DNA of 64,000 nucleotides, taken from Neurospora tetrasperma FGSC 2508 (taxonomy: Eukaryota; Ascomycota; Sordariomycetes; Sordariales; Sordariaceae). Of the stretch, positions 24,616 through 37,307 are shown in pieces. The notes below the pieces were generated by a model. That model was not told the DNA's origin. It did no database searches and saw nothing but the letters and a program-made list of their open reading frames with translations. The position numbers and the translations under genes were made by a program. Positions within the stretch are counted from its first letter, which is position 1. Every line of letters begins with the position of its first letter. Location of the stretch: positions 1,404,534 to 1,468,533 of the forward strand of contig NW_009799102.1 in the NCBI RefSeq assembly GCF_000213175.1. Direction: 5' to 3'.

Positions 24616-27600
24616 ATGTTCTCGACCATTACGGCGGCGCCGGCCAAGCAGTCGGTGAGCGAAACCATTGCTGTCCTCAGCGGTCGTCTCAACACCGCGA
24701 CCCTCCTCGAAGACCGCCGCGCCGCCATCCTCGGTCTGCGCAGCTTCTCCAAGCAGTACCCGGCCTCAGTAGCCTCTGGCGCTCTACGAAGTCTCATTGG
24801 GAGTCTGAGCAGGGATGGCGAGGATGTCGACACGGTCAAGGTCGTCCTCGAGACACTGCTGATGCTCTTCAGCCCCAACGAAGACAGCCCCGAAGCTTCA
24901 GAGGAGATTGCGCTCTGGCTCGCCGACGAGTTCACCCAGCGCCAGGAGAACATCACGCTGCTGCTCGACCTGCTCGACACGACCGACTTTTACTCGCGCC
25001 TTTACTCGCTCCAGCTACTCTCCCACATACACTTTGCCCGGACAGAGAGAACCGAAGAATGCGTCCTCGTTGCGCCCCTGGGCATCCCTAGGCTGGTTGC
25101 CGTGCTCGACGACAGGCGAGAAGCCGTCCGGGATGCGGCCATCAGTCTGCTGATCGACCTCACCGCCGAATCCGTGGATATCCAGAAGCTGGTGGCCTTC
25201 GAGAAGGGTTTCGAGCGCATATTCGAGATTATCACCAATGAAGGAGGTCTCGTCGAGGGCGCAAGGGTGGTGGAGGATTGCTTGATCTTGTTGGCGAACC
25301 TGCTTCGTCTCAACGCGTCCAATCAGTCCAATGTCAGGGAAATGGGATTCATCGCACGGCTTGCGCACCTATTAAGAAGTGCCTACAAGGGCAGCACAGA
25401 CGGGGAGGAAGTTGCGCAGTGGGCTGAGGAACAACGCAACAGGAACATCTATGCTTTGCTTGCGCTGATACGTCTATTTTTGGTCCCTGGCGCGGCCGGA
25501 ACCCCTGCCAACCAGATCGCATTTTTGAACGATCGTGTGCTGGAAAATACTCTCCAGCTGGGATTCACTTATGGCGTTGACCTTCCCATAAGGGCGGAAG
25601 CGCTCGCGGCTTGTGCAGACATGATACGTGGTAATGCAAGGCTACAGGAGAGGTTCGCCGGACAGGAGGTTCCCTCTCCGCTTGCCAACCCAGCAATGAA
25701 CGGCCAAGGTCCTCACTCCAACGGGGTGCCAAAGGTTTACGTTATTGACGGTCTACTTGACCTTATCTTGGCCGTCAACTCGCTAATGGAGTTTGACTTG
25801 CGCATGGCAGCTTGCAACTGTCTCAAGGCCTACTTCAACAACCATGAAGAGATTCGCAAGCATTTCCTCACTAGAGCTATCCAAGGCCACAAGATGCAGG
25901 CCGATGAGCTTACCAACATCTTCACAACGTTGCTTCAGCCTGTACCAGAACAGGTCACGGCAGATCCGTATAGGTACTGGTTCGCCGCTGTGCTCATGCT
26001 TCATCTGGTCCATGAAAATCCCACAACTAAGCACCTGGCCATGGAGGTCACCGAGGGAGATGAGGCCAGTGGCGAAGAAGTGGTTACAAGTATCCAAACC
26101 GTTGCGTCGCATCTTCTCAGAAGCGTGGCTAGGAACGATGACCCTCGCGTCATCATTGGTTATCTAATGCTTCTCCTATGCTGGCTATTCGAGGACCTGG
26201 ACGCGGTTAACGATTTCCTAGGGGAGTTCACCAACCTCCAGGGGCTCATCCAAGCGGCGGTGGAGAACCCCAACGGCGACATCATCGTGCAGGGCCTCAG
26301 CGCCATGCTAATTGGTGTCGTGTATGAGTTTTCAACCAAAGACTCTCCCGTCCCACGCGCCAAGGTGCGCGAGATGGTCATGTCTCGCATGGGCCGCGAT
26401 CGCTACGTGGACAAGCTAACCAGACTACGCTCCTACCCCTTGATGAGGGACTATGAGATTCTACCCCAAAAACTCGACCTCAGTCTCGACCAGAAGCTCC
26501 CCGACGTGTACCTAGACGACACCTTTGTCGAATTCTTCAAGGACAACTACAGCCGTATCATTCGGGCCATCGACCGCGACCCCGGGCTCGAGATCTCCGT
26601 CATCACCAACGGTGTACAAAAGGGCATCTCACGCGAGCTCGTCGACTCCCTGCGCGCCCAGCTTGAGGAGAAGGACCGAGCACTCGAGGACTTCGCCGCT
26701 GAGAAAGCCAGTCTGACCTCGCAGCTGGGGCAGGAACAAGCAGACCACCGACGCACCAAGGAACAATCCGCGTCCGACGTGCACCGCGCCAACGAAGCCG
26801 TCGAGCACATGCGCGTGCAGCTGGGCGCCAAAGACCACGCGATCCAGAACATCGAAGCGCTCGTCGCGACACTCAAGCAGAACCTGGCCAAAGAGCAAGC
26901 CGAGCATCAGCGCTCGCGAGCAGAAGCAGCCAGACTCAAGACCGTCAACGACGGTCTCCAGCGTGCTCACGAGCAAGAGTTGAACAAACTCGCCAAGGAG
27001 TCCCGCACCAAGGAATCCCAACTCCAACATCAAATCGAAACCGCCCGCCGCGAAGCCAAGAATAAGGAAGATGAGCTGACCAAGCAGGTTGAAACTGTCC
27101 GGAGAGAGCAAGCCGCCCAGCTTGAGTCTCTGCAGCGCGAGCACAGCCAGCAAATCGAAACCGCCCGCAAAACAGCCGAGCAAGAAACTGAGCGTGCGGC
27201 GCGCCGGTTCGAGGCCGACAAAGCCGATTTGAAGGCAACGATAAGTCGGATGGAGGTTGATTTGATGAAAGCGAACAAGGCCCGGACCGACGGCGAGAAC
27301 AAGCTCAAGGACTTGGAGACCCGTCTGACCAAGACCGATGAAGCTTTGAGCGCCGCGGAGAGGAAGCTCGCTGAGGCGGAGAAGACGGTTAAGAGCACTG
27401 GTGAAAGGGTAGAGGAGCTTGAACAGAGGCTGAAGGGGGTAATAGAGGAGAGGGAGGAGGTGGAACGACTATTGAAGGAGAAGGAGGATGCGGTTGCGGA
27501 GGTGGAGAAGACCTTGAAAGATAAGGAGGGGGAGATGGCGAGCATGAGGGAGAGGTTGGAGGGGATGGAGAAAGAAAAAGAGGAGGCGATTCAGAAGGCA

Positions 27601-28164
27601 GTGGAGGAAATTAGGAAGGAAGTTGAAACTACCAAGAACAACGACAAGGCTGAGGCTGATGCAACTACCGGTGCCGAAAAAGCGGCTGCTATCGAGGCCG
27701 AAGCGGCGGCGAAGGCGGCAGCAGCAGCCAGCGAAATCGAAACCCGTCTCCAGAAAGAAAAGGAAGACGAGTTGGCCCAGATGCGGAAGCAACTCGAGAA
27801 AGAGAGGGAAGAAGCCGTTGCAAAGGCCGTAGCCGAGGCGGTGGCCAAGGCAGTCGAGGAGGCCAAGAAGGAGGCCACCAACCAAGTGAAGGAGGTAAAA
27901 GAGAAGCTGGATGAAGAAATCAAGAACGCACAGAGCGAGAGGGACGATTTGCTGTTGCTGTTTGATGATTTGGAGGAAAAGAGGCAGAAATATAAGGTAA
28001 GCAGAACCCTTTCAACTAAAGTGCCCTTGGGATTTCAAGAAGATGACGTAGACTGACATTCATTGTTTGCTGGTGTATAGGAACAACTCAAGAAGCTTGG
28101 TGGTGAGGTTTCAGAAGACGAAGAGGAGGAGGAGGATGAGGATGGTGCTGAAGATGAAGATTGA
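24616..28164 (+). CDS. uso1: Vesicle tethering factor Uso1/p115
   Basis: Long coiled-coil tether for ER-to-Golgi vesicles, acting with Rab1/Ypt1 before SNARE pairing (family knowledge). Two exons, 24616-27996 and 28081-28164, are joined across an 84-nt intron (GTAAGC donor, GACTGAC branch, TATAG acceptor), giving 1154 residues. Residues 1 to about 650 form an armadillo-type helical head, with the Uso1 head motif YFNNHEEIRKHFL and the region ending PDVYLDDTFVEFFKDNY. Residues about 690-1120 are heptad-rich Glu/Lys/Arg/Ala coiled coil. The short second exon supplies the acidic tail EDEEEEEDEDGAEDED, the usual end of p115/Uso1. Without splicing, a frame extending to 28056 would replace this tail with unrelated sequence, which supports the intron. 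Confidence 0.95.
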
Positions 28165-28572
28165 AGATGGGGAGGGGGTTAATGAATAGTACGAACAGGC
28201 TAGAAAAAAGCTGGTTCCCGGTATATATAATGCTTGCTATCAAGGTCATAGACAAGCTGGGCTTGCTTAGGGGCACCAGCATCATGACACATGGACTTAT
28301 AAAATGCACGGCAATTATTTGTAATACGTGTCCCATTCGTCGTCGTAGGTTCGATAGCAAGTCCTGTCCCAGATAAACCTCCCCTTACCAATTCCCTGCA
28401 AAAACGCCAAACCAAATCCTATTCATCAAGACGTCATCAAGAAAGGAAAATAAGCCACTGCAAAGTATAAAGAGAATGCAGTGTCTCCTAAGGCAGCCCA
28501 TGACCGCCTAAAGCCGTACTGCTCAAAGCTCTTGCACTCGACTTTGATACTCGAGTAGGCGAGCAAGCGAGT
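28165..28572. other. Convergent 3' region between uso1 and the WW-domain gene
   Basis: About 400 bp between two stop codons facing each other. It should hold both 3' UTRs; no gene or repeat was recognised. Confidence 0.6.
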
Positions 28573-29681
28573 TTAGAAATCATCACCACCACCAAAGTCC
28601 ATATCACCATCCTGACCATCATCTTTTCAAGGCTGTTAGTATTCGAGCCATCCAAGCACAAAGGGTCGGGATCCAACTTACTATATCCTTCCTGATAAAT
28701 CTCCTGATCGTGGTCATTGACCGCATCAGCAATCAACGCACCACCAAGGACACCCGCGCCCAACCCCAGCGCCGCACCGCCCATCATGCCCATGCCACCG
28801 CCGCCACCGCTCCTCCCGGAAGCGCCGTAAGCCTGTTGCTGCTGGGGATAACCGCCTCCACCATAATATCCTTGCGGAGGAGCGTATCCTCCATAACCAC
28901 CTTGTTGAGGGTATCCTCCGTAGCCAACGGGTGGCTGCTGGCCGTACATCGGTTGCTGAGGCTGTCCATAAGGCGCCGGTGATCCTCCATACGGAGCGGG
29001 CGAATAACTCTGGGCTGGGTAACCACCCCCACTGCCGTAACCGTGGGACGAAGACCCGGAGTGTTTGCCCTTACCCGCAGCACCAAAAATCTTGCCGAGG
29101 AAGGACCCCTTAGATCCGCCACGATCGTTGGTCTCAGGACGAGGCGGTAGTTGCGAGGGGAATGGCGACTGTTGACCGGAAGGGGTGTGAGCGCGCTGGT
29201 TAGCGGCGGCGGCGGCGCGAGCGTCCTCTTCGGCTTGGAGCTGGCGAGCTAGACGTGCGTCTTCGTCTTCGTATGAGGAAGGACCGCCGCCGTTACCGCC
29301 GGCGCGGTTGGCGGGGTTGTCGTAGGGGTTGTTGGACTTGGTGTCGCTTACAATGGGTTTGCTGTCGCCTGCGGAATAGGAAGGAGGGGGGCCGGCAGGG
29401 GCGGATTCATCGCGGGGAGGTACGGCGGGCTCGGTGGGTTTCTCCCATTGGGACTTTTTGGTGTAGGTGTTGACGTAGAACCTGGTGAGGATGGTGTTAG
29501 TGATGATGCGCTTGATTGTTGGTCGATCGCTGTTGATGGTCGCCAGAGTGTTCAAACACACGAGGACGGGTGAGCAAGAGCAGACTTACCATTCTTTGTA
29601 CTGTTCATTCCATCGTGCCACCCAGCCCTCAGGAACCTTGGGCGGGGGAGGACCGGGAGGAGGAGCAACGAAGTCGGCCAT
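28573..29681 (-). CDS. WW-domain protein with Gly/Pro/Tyr/Gln-rich tail (Wwm1-like)
   Basis: Three exons (29681-29590, 29481-28682, 28622-28573) give 313 residues. Introns are 108 and 59 nt, the second with an ATACTAACAG branch. The protein starts MADFVAPPPGPPPPKVPEGW, and the WW domain (about residues 15-45) has its tryptophans in PEGWVARW and KKSQWEKP, with the aromatic core KEWFYVNT spanning the first junction. A helical EDARLARQLQAEEDARAAA segment follows, then a long Gly/Tyr/Pro/Gln low-complexity tail with YGGY and YGQPQQ repeats, a short GLGAGVLGGALIADAV glycine stretch and an acidic end (DMDFGGGDDF). WW domains bind proline-rich motifs; the architecture resembles the yeast metacaspase-interacting Wwm1 and related fungal proteins. 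The partner and role here are inference. Confidence 0.88.
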
Positions 29682-31226
29682 CGAACGGACTGTGCTGTGT
29701 GTTCTTGCTTGCAGGTAGGTTGATTATGTGATACAGAGGGAGGACTCTGAAAGTCGAGGAAAGAAGATGTAGAATAGGAGATCTGGTTCGTACGACTTGT
29801 TGGTTGATGTCGGGTGAGGCAAGAAAAAGGTGCGTGAATGACGAAGGAGGGGTACAAGAGGTAGTAGGTCGTGTAAGAGATGGGTTTCAAAGCGGGGGGG
29901 TTTGCTTTATATGTAGTGTACTGTAGAATAGGTCTCTCGTGGTAACTGACTTCCAGGTGGCAGAACTGCGCCGAGTCCAACAGATGCGAAATGCGAAAGG
30001 ATTATTGTTGAATAGAAATTACGGAGAGGGCAGACTTGGTATTGTGAAGGTTGGTGTTTATCTATAAGACTAACCAATGCACCTGCGTAGGGGTCTAAGT
30101 TGTTGACTCGAGGCAGCTTGACGAGGGTGGCGTTGCGACTGAAAGTAGACCAACGTCCGGTATGATGTAAACTGCGGATACGATGCCAAGACTTGCGGTT
30201 TGCGAACGACTCGCCGGGGAACACCAGAGGAATACACCACTGAATAGTGTAGAGGCAGCAGCGGATTCCAAACCACTCAAGCGGACATCGATAGAAGCCA
30301 CGGGAGAGCTCAGGAACATCCAATCCCTACCATAGTGTACAAATGCACAGCCCCGTCAATGCGGGGTTCAGATTGACAAGCGAGACAACCTAGATATCGT
30401 GATGATTCAGCAGCATGTATAATATTAGGTAGGAATGGGGAGTCGTTCAACTGCTCGAACCCCGAGTCCCCGTCAGCGGCTGTCCGGTGTTCCGGAATAG
30501 CCTCTAGTGTAGCAGCAGTATCTTGATGAATCAGCTACTGTAGGTGGCGAGCGTCAAGGTCGGAACTCTTTAAATTCCGACAACTCGCCTGAATCGCTGA
30601 ATCGCAACATTTGTCACGCTTGCTTGTCGCCTCGCGTTGAGGCCGCCCATGGTCCAGGTTCAGACGATGCCGTGTCCTGCCATGTGATCAAATCGATAAC
30701 CACAGGAGGCTGTGCTATCACCATTCTTTGTGGAGCCGCGCAGAACTCATCCCGGAGACACTCGCTCTACACTATATCTTGCTAAGTAGATTCTTCTTTT
30801 AGACTGGTAGCATAGGTATCTTCATATTGTCGCCATGTTTCAATCATTAACCCTAACCCAAAGCCAGCATCAACCCAACTCTTCGAACAACAGCCTACCT
30901 TGCGTCGGTTTACTGACACTTGTCTATAAAACCAAGATTGCCCCTTTGGTCACCATAACAATGCAGTTTAGGCCAGTTTCCTCTACTCCAATTATGCTCG
31001 GTAACGCAGAGGAAAGACCCAGCGAAATCGCAATACCTGTGCAGTCTCCGTAACCATTCCATGACTCTTCCTGTCTCATATCGTCTGCGCTTTAGACCAG
31101 TTGTGAAGTTCCGAAAAGTATCAAACCATACCATCCCATCGTAATGCGTAATCTTGTTTCGTTCCATCATCATTCAAATGCTATGTTTCCATTCCATGGG
31201 GTATGCCACTCGCCAGGTCTGGACGC
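29682..31226. other. Intergenic region: promoter of the WW gene and 3' side of pns1
   Basis: About 1.5 kb with only short random frames. The left part is upstream of the WW-domain start; the right end should be the pns1 3' UTR. TACACTA-type simple motifs appear near 29920 and 30770. Nothing else was recognised. Confidence 0.55.
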
Positions 31227-33608
31227 CTAGTAAACCTCGCGGCGGTCCTCTTCATCTCTGCCCCTACCGTAAGATCCATTGAAAGAACCAAAGAGCTGCG
31301 CGGCCTCCATACAGTAACCGCCTGAAGCCATCCCCCTTTCGCTACCATAGCAGATGACAACGGCATCGACGATACCGCTCAGGATACCTTCCATTGCGCC
31401 CAAGATGCCCCATCCGATAAAGCTGGCAACCATACCCACAACATAGGCGTACGCGCTTCCCTTGAGTCCCAGGGTCCCATCAGGTCGTTCAACCGTCAGC
31501 TGTCGAGCCGTCATGACCCAACCTGCAAAGCCGAGTGCGGTAGCCATTATAAACCGCGTAGCATGCAAGATAAGCTTCGCTAGCCGATATGGCAGGAGTG
31601 GGGAGTTGTGAGTGTCGGATCGTAGAGCGACTGGCGTAAGCGTCGTAGTGGGCCGCTGAGGGGCAAGGAAGTCCATCCGGCTAAGGCCTCGAGAAGCAAC
31701 CGCGAGGGACTCGGAATGGATGGCGGCATACGTGAGAGTCAACGGGTTCGTAAGAGCTGCGATCGGTGTAGGAACGAACGAGTAAACAATCATACTGAGA
31801 ATGTTTGCAGCGCGAGAGGGTAATATGAGAAGGGGAAGGCGGATGGCTAGTGCTATTAGTGTCGACATGCTGATAGTGCCAAAAATGGTGCTGAGAGCGT
31901 GGCCCAGGGCGGCAGAGACGACGTCCTTGGATGATGCTGCTGGAACCGCATTGCGATGAAAATACCATTGCGATACCGTCGCCGCCGTCGTGGCTCGCTG
32001 GATGCCGGAGAGAATCGACAAGGTCCAGATGTACATCAGAACAAAGTAGATGCCTAGCCACCAGCTGGACGCACTGATGATAAAACGCGATAGGTAGCTG
32101 GAGAAACTCCCGCCCAGAAAGACTCTGGTAAACATGAGTAACCAGACCCAGGTCCAGAGCACTACCGTGGCCAGGCATCCTACACCAACCAACATCAAAG
32201 GCGAGTTTGCCGCAAGAATACGACTCGAGAACTCCAGGATATTGATGGCCGACCGGATCGCAAGACGGCCCTTGAAGACCATGTATATCCAGATCACGGC
32301 CGCAGCAGCTGGGACAGTGGAAGCCCACCTCATAACGGTATCCTGCGCTTGGGTACTTCCGCTCGTTGAGCGGAAACTCAAGATCAAGGGATACAGGGAG
32401 AAAGCGGTCATGATAATCGGCACGGACACCAAGATCAAGTAAACCAGTGGCCTAATGTACGCCCGCAAAGTCGCCAACCACACAAATGCGACAATCATTG
32501 AAACCAATGTGTCGACAGCTAGTAGGTTGAAAGACTTGGTTATGGTGTTGTAAATGGTGTCGCCGAGTGGCCGCTTCCCGCTTGTGTGAAGGTAAACCAG
32601 CACAAATGTCGCAAACAAGGAAGCCAAAGCAATCAAGAATATGTAAGCGAAGAAAGGATCGTGGACAAATATTTCCCCATCCGCAACCGGTTGTGCTGGT
32701 GTTAGCCCAGCATCTGGTGGCAATCCACCGTCGAACGACCTTCGCGACTCGTGCAATAGACCGGCCTCCGAATCCTGGACCGAACTTCTCCTGGTCGAAT
32801 ATCTCTGCGTTGCCGGCCGCGACTTGAACTTTTGGAAAGCCGGTGGTGAGCTGCCCATAGAAGCCTCACCCAACAGATCCTCTGGCGGGTCATCATCATC
32901 CTCGGCGATAGTTGACTGCAGTCCAACGTCTTCCATGGCCCCCTTAGTGCTGTCATCCTCATCCGAGCCTTGGCGTTTGTGCTTCCCAAATAACTTGCTC
33001 CCTCCTTGTCGGCGGTCGTGTTCACGCTTGGATAGACTTGTAGAGTCGTTCCAACTGCTTCTGATGCCGTGGAGGCGAGTTCCGAGTGCGTCTTGGTATC
33101 CCCGACTCCTCTCTAGCGAAGCACTCCCATCATCCTCGGCTTCGGTGCTATCTTCCAACCGGGCGGCAGGTATCACGCGACGGGAGCGTTGCAGTGCAAA
33201 CAGATCTGCAGCCTCCCGGTCTCTCTCCTCCTCGTCCTCCTCCTCTTGCTCAACAGCGGCTTGAAAAAGAGGCGCATCCTGGGCGTATCGAGACCCAAAT
33301 CCGGCAAGGGTACCAAAGCGAGAGCCAGTCGGTTGATAAGGGTTGCCTGTGGCGCCTCTATAGTAGGAGCGCCCACTCAGTCCTCGGCCTCTGCCGGTCC
33401 AGCCCCCTGGTTGGCGAGACGAAGGCCGGTCGTTGTTATCTTGCCCGGCAAAGCTGGACAACCGTGACTGTGACTGGGAGAGGAACTTTGACGCATCTGG
33501 TATCGCCTGTTAGTCAGTATGAAAAACGGTTGGACGCTGGGGGGTAAACATCAATTAATGAGAAGGGTCGGGGGGGTGGACATGGATATACGCACATTCT
33601 GAGAACAT
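31227..33608 (-). CDS. pns1: Pns1 / choline-transporter-like (CTL) multispan membrane protein
   Basis: Two exons, 33608-33596 (13 nt) and 33496-31227, give 760 residues. The first exon encodes MFSE plus one base; joining across a 99-nt intron (GTGCGT donor, CTGACTAAC branch, CAG acceptor) yields MFSEYASKFLSQSQSRLSS. This start was preferred because the large exon has no ATG near its beginning in this frame. The N-terminal ~260 residues are hydrophilic, with Glu-rich and Ser/Arg-rich stretches. From about residue 270, ten or so hydrophobic segments follow, including a glycine-rich conserved C-terminal part (GILGAMEGILSGIVDAVVICYGSERG), of which the CYGSE region is a family signature. The family (CTL/SLC44, Pns1) sits in the plasma membrane; choline transport by the fungal members is unproven. 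Confidence 0.9.
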
Positions 33609-35711
33609 GGCGGTCTATCCCACGCCCCCAAAAGCTGTTTCGAGAAGGTTGTTGCAACTCCAGTGGGCTCGTCGGGAATGATGCCTCGTGGTGTTAGTCG
33701 GCGGTGTGGGACCACGGCGGACGATGCGTAGCTAATGACGGCAGACGAACGCAGACGGGATGCCAGCGGTGGTCGGAGCGATGTGGCCAAGTTGGAGATG
33801 TCGATGTAAGGATAATTCCAGCTTGTGTTTTCTCGAGAATTGGGAAAGGTGCCACTTGGTATGCGACGGCCTGGAGTCTGTTAGACAGGATGACTCTGTT
33901 CTGCTAACAAGACGCTTATACAGCCAGAGCCTGATGGATGGAGGGGGTTTCAGAGCGACGGAGGAGGTTTGGCACTTCAGGCTTCTGCCTCATGTAAAGA
34001 AAGGATGAACAAGGCGGCCCAAGGCAACGAGAATTAACTGGATAGTCCTAAGAACATGGGCGCCATGTGCATCAATCAGTGCATAGAGATATACGAGAGC
34101 GAACCAGAAAGAGGATGAAAAGGCCGAAAACAAAACAAGGGAATCTAGATGGCTGTTGATAAGATCCGGAGTCTTAGGTAGGTAGGGTACGGGTGTACAA
34201 GAAACAGGCAGACAAGGGATCGGGTGTCCACTGTGTAACAACTTAGGTTCAGTTAAGTGGGCTGGCGACTGACCGCCCACACTGCACGCGACAAACCTGG
34301 CTGGGAGCCTGAGGTCCAGTCCGCCTGCCGTGATCAACGGGCAAACCACCCGACACCAACAACCAACCCTCACATCTCTGACCTTTCAGTTACCACCTCC
34401 GATCCTCGCTACACCTATACTACACTACAATACACTACATGTAGGATAGGAACCTTGATGGGTAGAGGTACATCAAGACATATAGTGTAGAGGACGGGAC
34501 AGACGGGCAGCTTGGACATTCGGTGGTGCCTGCCGGATGTTTGCTCCTTTAAGGTACACTAAGTAGAAACACGGCATTGGCTTCATCAAATCAATCATGC
34601 CGTGATTCAACTTCTCTTCGGCAGTCAGACTGTCAGAGTGCACAACAGCCACACCGGGAGATAACACAAAGTGCAAAAGGCTTTGCTTGTGCGAACAATT
34701 AACTCACCTGCCGGCCCCTTGTGAGGCATTCACCCTTTGTCTGCTAGACTTCCTTAACTCAAAAAGGATGATGCCCCATGACATCGTCTTCTGAACGGGA
34801 ATGTGAAGACGTCTGTTATCGTTCACTTCTCGTTGCGTCACTGCCTGATATGTACCCGATGCCACCGCGAGCCCAGACCAGGTGATCCACTGTAAGCGGC
34901 CGTCTACCATTGGCTGGATCCTTCCTTAACAAGACTGGAGCTACAAGCTGTCTCCCCGTGAGTGAGGTGTCAGGGTGTCCGCCATTCAGCCTTCATCCAG
35001 TCATCAGTTGTTCACGCAACCAGGTTCCTGCAGCGACCTCTTTCACAAGTATCTATCGTTCTAGGCGTCCATCCTCCACCGCAATCCAACATCATCGAAA
35101 TCAGCCGAAAGGCAAAACCCAGCTATATCGATTGTCAATTCGCGACGAGTCAACATCCATCATCTCTTCCGAGTCCAATCCTCATTGATACTCTGAACGA
35201 CATCCAGCCACTGCAGCGAGCCAAAAGTCCAATCATCATCTCCTCTTGCGTTGCATTGTCGTCAGGAACGGTGTGAGAATCACATTCCCAACAAGAGCAA
35301 GATTCCTCAGTCCAGCCTCGGCGGCACTTGGCCATATATATCATCATCGATCAACCAAGCAGTCAAACCAGTCCCCCAAGAGACACCGTCCAAGCCGCCG
35401 ACTCTTGAATATAACAGGGAACCAGATCCACTGCCTATCTCGGGATAGCTCTGCAGTCTATCACCTCGCCTGATCTCCTGACGAGTGAACCCCTTGCAAA
35501 CTCCCGCTCGGTTACCCATAACCCAGTCCCCGCAACTCGAAACGATAAACACCAAGCAAGGCCCAGGCCATCCGTCATCGAGAAGCATTCAGGCTACCCC
35601 TGACCATATCTGGAGGTTTCTTCCTCCATTATTATTAACAACCTTGCCAACATCCATTCAACATTCCATCAACCGAATCGGCAAGAGGATATTGAACAAT
35701 CAGAACCCACC
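33609..35711. promoter_or_regulatory. Divergent intergenic region between pns1 and the Rab gene
   Basis: About 2.1 kb between outward-facing starts. No supported gene. Just upstream of the Rab ATG the sequence is rich in CA/CT with TCC and CAA runs, as in fungal 5' leaders. Repeated TACACTACA motifs lie at 34418-34440. Confidence 0.55.
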
Positions 35712-36605
35712 ATGTCGTCCTCACTACCCTGGGACTACATCGCGAAGCTAGTATGCATCGGCGACTCAGGCTGCGGTAAATCCTCGCTCACCATCCGCCT
35801 CTGCGAAGGCCGCTTCGTCACCCACCACGACGTGACCATCGGTGTCGAATTCGGCTCACGCATCGTCCCCGTCGGTCCTCCTCACAGCAACCTCGATTCC
35901 CAACAATCACCACAACAACAAGCATCCTCCACAACCACCTTCACCTCAGATCCCACAACAACAACAATACCAAACACTACAACCTCCTCCTCTGGGGGCC
36001 TCCCCCCACCCCCAATAGCCGCCAAGCCCTCCTCTTCTTCTTCTTCAGCATCCGACCCCCCTGTCCCGCAAAAACACATGAAACTCTCCCTCTGGGACAC
36101 GGCCGGCCAAGAAACCTACAAATCCGTCACGCGCTCCTACTTCCGCGGCGCCTCGGGCGCCCTCCTCGTCTTCGACCTCTCGCGCAAACAGACATTTGAG
36201 CACGTAACCGACTGGCTGAACGACCTTCGCGCCATTGCCGAGCCGGACATTGTGGTGATCTTGGTCGGCAACAAGGCCGATCTTACAGAAGCAAACGACG
36301 AAAACGAGGGAGAAAACAACAAGCGAGAAGTAACGAGGAAAGAAGCGGAAGAGTGGGCAAGGAGGAATGGAGTGCTCGAGTACGTGGAGACGAGCGCCAA
36401 GAGCGGGGAGAACGTCGAGAAGGCGTTCATGAGGGTGGCCGAGAGGATATACCAGAATATTCAGGCGGGAAAGTACGATTTGAATGATAGACGGTCCGGG
36501 GTAAAGGGGCCTAGTGCTGGATTAGGTGGAGGCGGCGCAGGAGGGGGAGGGACGCATGTGAAGTTGACGGGGGATAAGGCGGGCGGTTATGGAGGGTGTT
36601 GTTGA
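35712..36605 (+). CDS. Rab-family small GTPase with G-domain insertion (Rab4/Ypt4-like)
   Basis: A single exon of 297 residues. All G motifs are present: GDSGCGKSS (17-25), switch I threonine in DVTIGVEFG (T42), WDTAGQE (128-134), NKAD in the G4 box and ETSAKSG in G5. The C-terminus GGCC is a double-cysteine site for geranylgeranylation, so it should act on membranes in vesicle traffic. The unusual part is about 64 extra residues between switch I and WDTAGQE (about 55-119), rich in Gln, Thr, Ser and Pro. The insertion stays in frame without stops, and I found no GT-AG pair that removes it cleanly. A Gly-rich hypervariable tail precedes the cysteines. The SYFRGASGALLVFDLSRKQTF region and ADL context point to the Rab4/Rab14/Ypt4 group, but the assignment is by eye. 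Confidence 0.9.
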   Translation: MSSSLPWDYIAKLVCIGDSGCGKSSLTIRLCEGRFVTHHDVTIGVEFGSRIVPVGPPHSNLDSQQSPQQQASSTTTFTSDPTTTTIPNTTTSSSGGLPPPPIAAKPSSSSSSASDPPVPQKHMKLSLWDTAGQETYKSVTRSYFRGASGALLVFDLSRKQTFEHVTDWLNDLRAIAEPDIVVILVGNKADLTEANDENEGENNKREVTRKEAEEWARRNGVLEYVETSAKSGENVEKAFMRVAERIYQNIQAGKYDLNDRRSGVKGPSAGLGGGGAGGGGTHVKLTGDKAGGYGGCC

Positions 36606-37307
36606 GTGAAGGTAGCCCCTTGAGGAGGAAAGCAAAGAGGGACGAATCAAATACACATGAGATACGATCAAAACCTTTCATGGGAATGCGAAAAGCGAGG
36701 GAAAGGGAAACGATGGTGGGGATATCACGACTGTCGGTCTGCCGCGTAATAATTCGAAACAGAATTGACAGGAACCCGGGAGCAAAGTAGATAATCGTGT
36801 GGATGGATGTAATGATGTATTGCCCTGATGATTTCCTGTTCGACCTAGATGAACGCATCTGCACTTTCAACAAGGGGTATCGGGCCTTGATACCGGGAAC
36901 GCAGGCAGAACGATAGACTTTCTAATCACTACTACCAAATGGCTAGTCGACAAGTGTACCGTGTTTCTGAGTATATGACTTGCCCTAATACGCAATTTTG
37001 ATGGCCCTGATCTATTACATCAAGGAAACCAGTGTCTTTCGTTACAGACACTCTTCATCAAATTGCAACAGGCAAATATCTCGACAAATACCCTCCAGTA
37101 GACACACTAGTGAATTGTTTCCCATTTTTCTATAGCCCACTGTTCTTTTTGTTTTAGATCAAACTTAAAAGGAAATAAAATGTTGTCAATGCAGATGCAC
37201 AGAATTTGGTACACTTTTGGAATAGCAGCAGTTACAGGAAGACTGTTGCTGTGATGATTGCCAACCGAGAACGGGGCTGACCATAGTTTCCATCCCAATC
37301 ACCACAT
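36606..37307. other. Convergent 3' region between the Rab gene and pmt2
   Basis: About 700 bp between facing stop codons, AT-rich in the right half. It presumably holds both 3' UTRs; nothing else was recognised. Confidence 0.55.
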
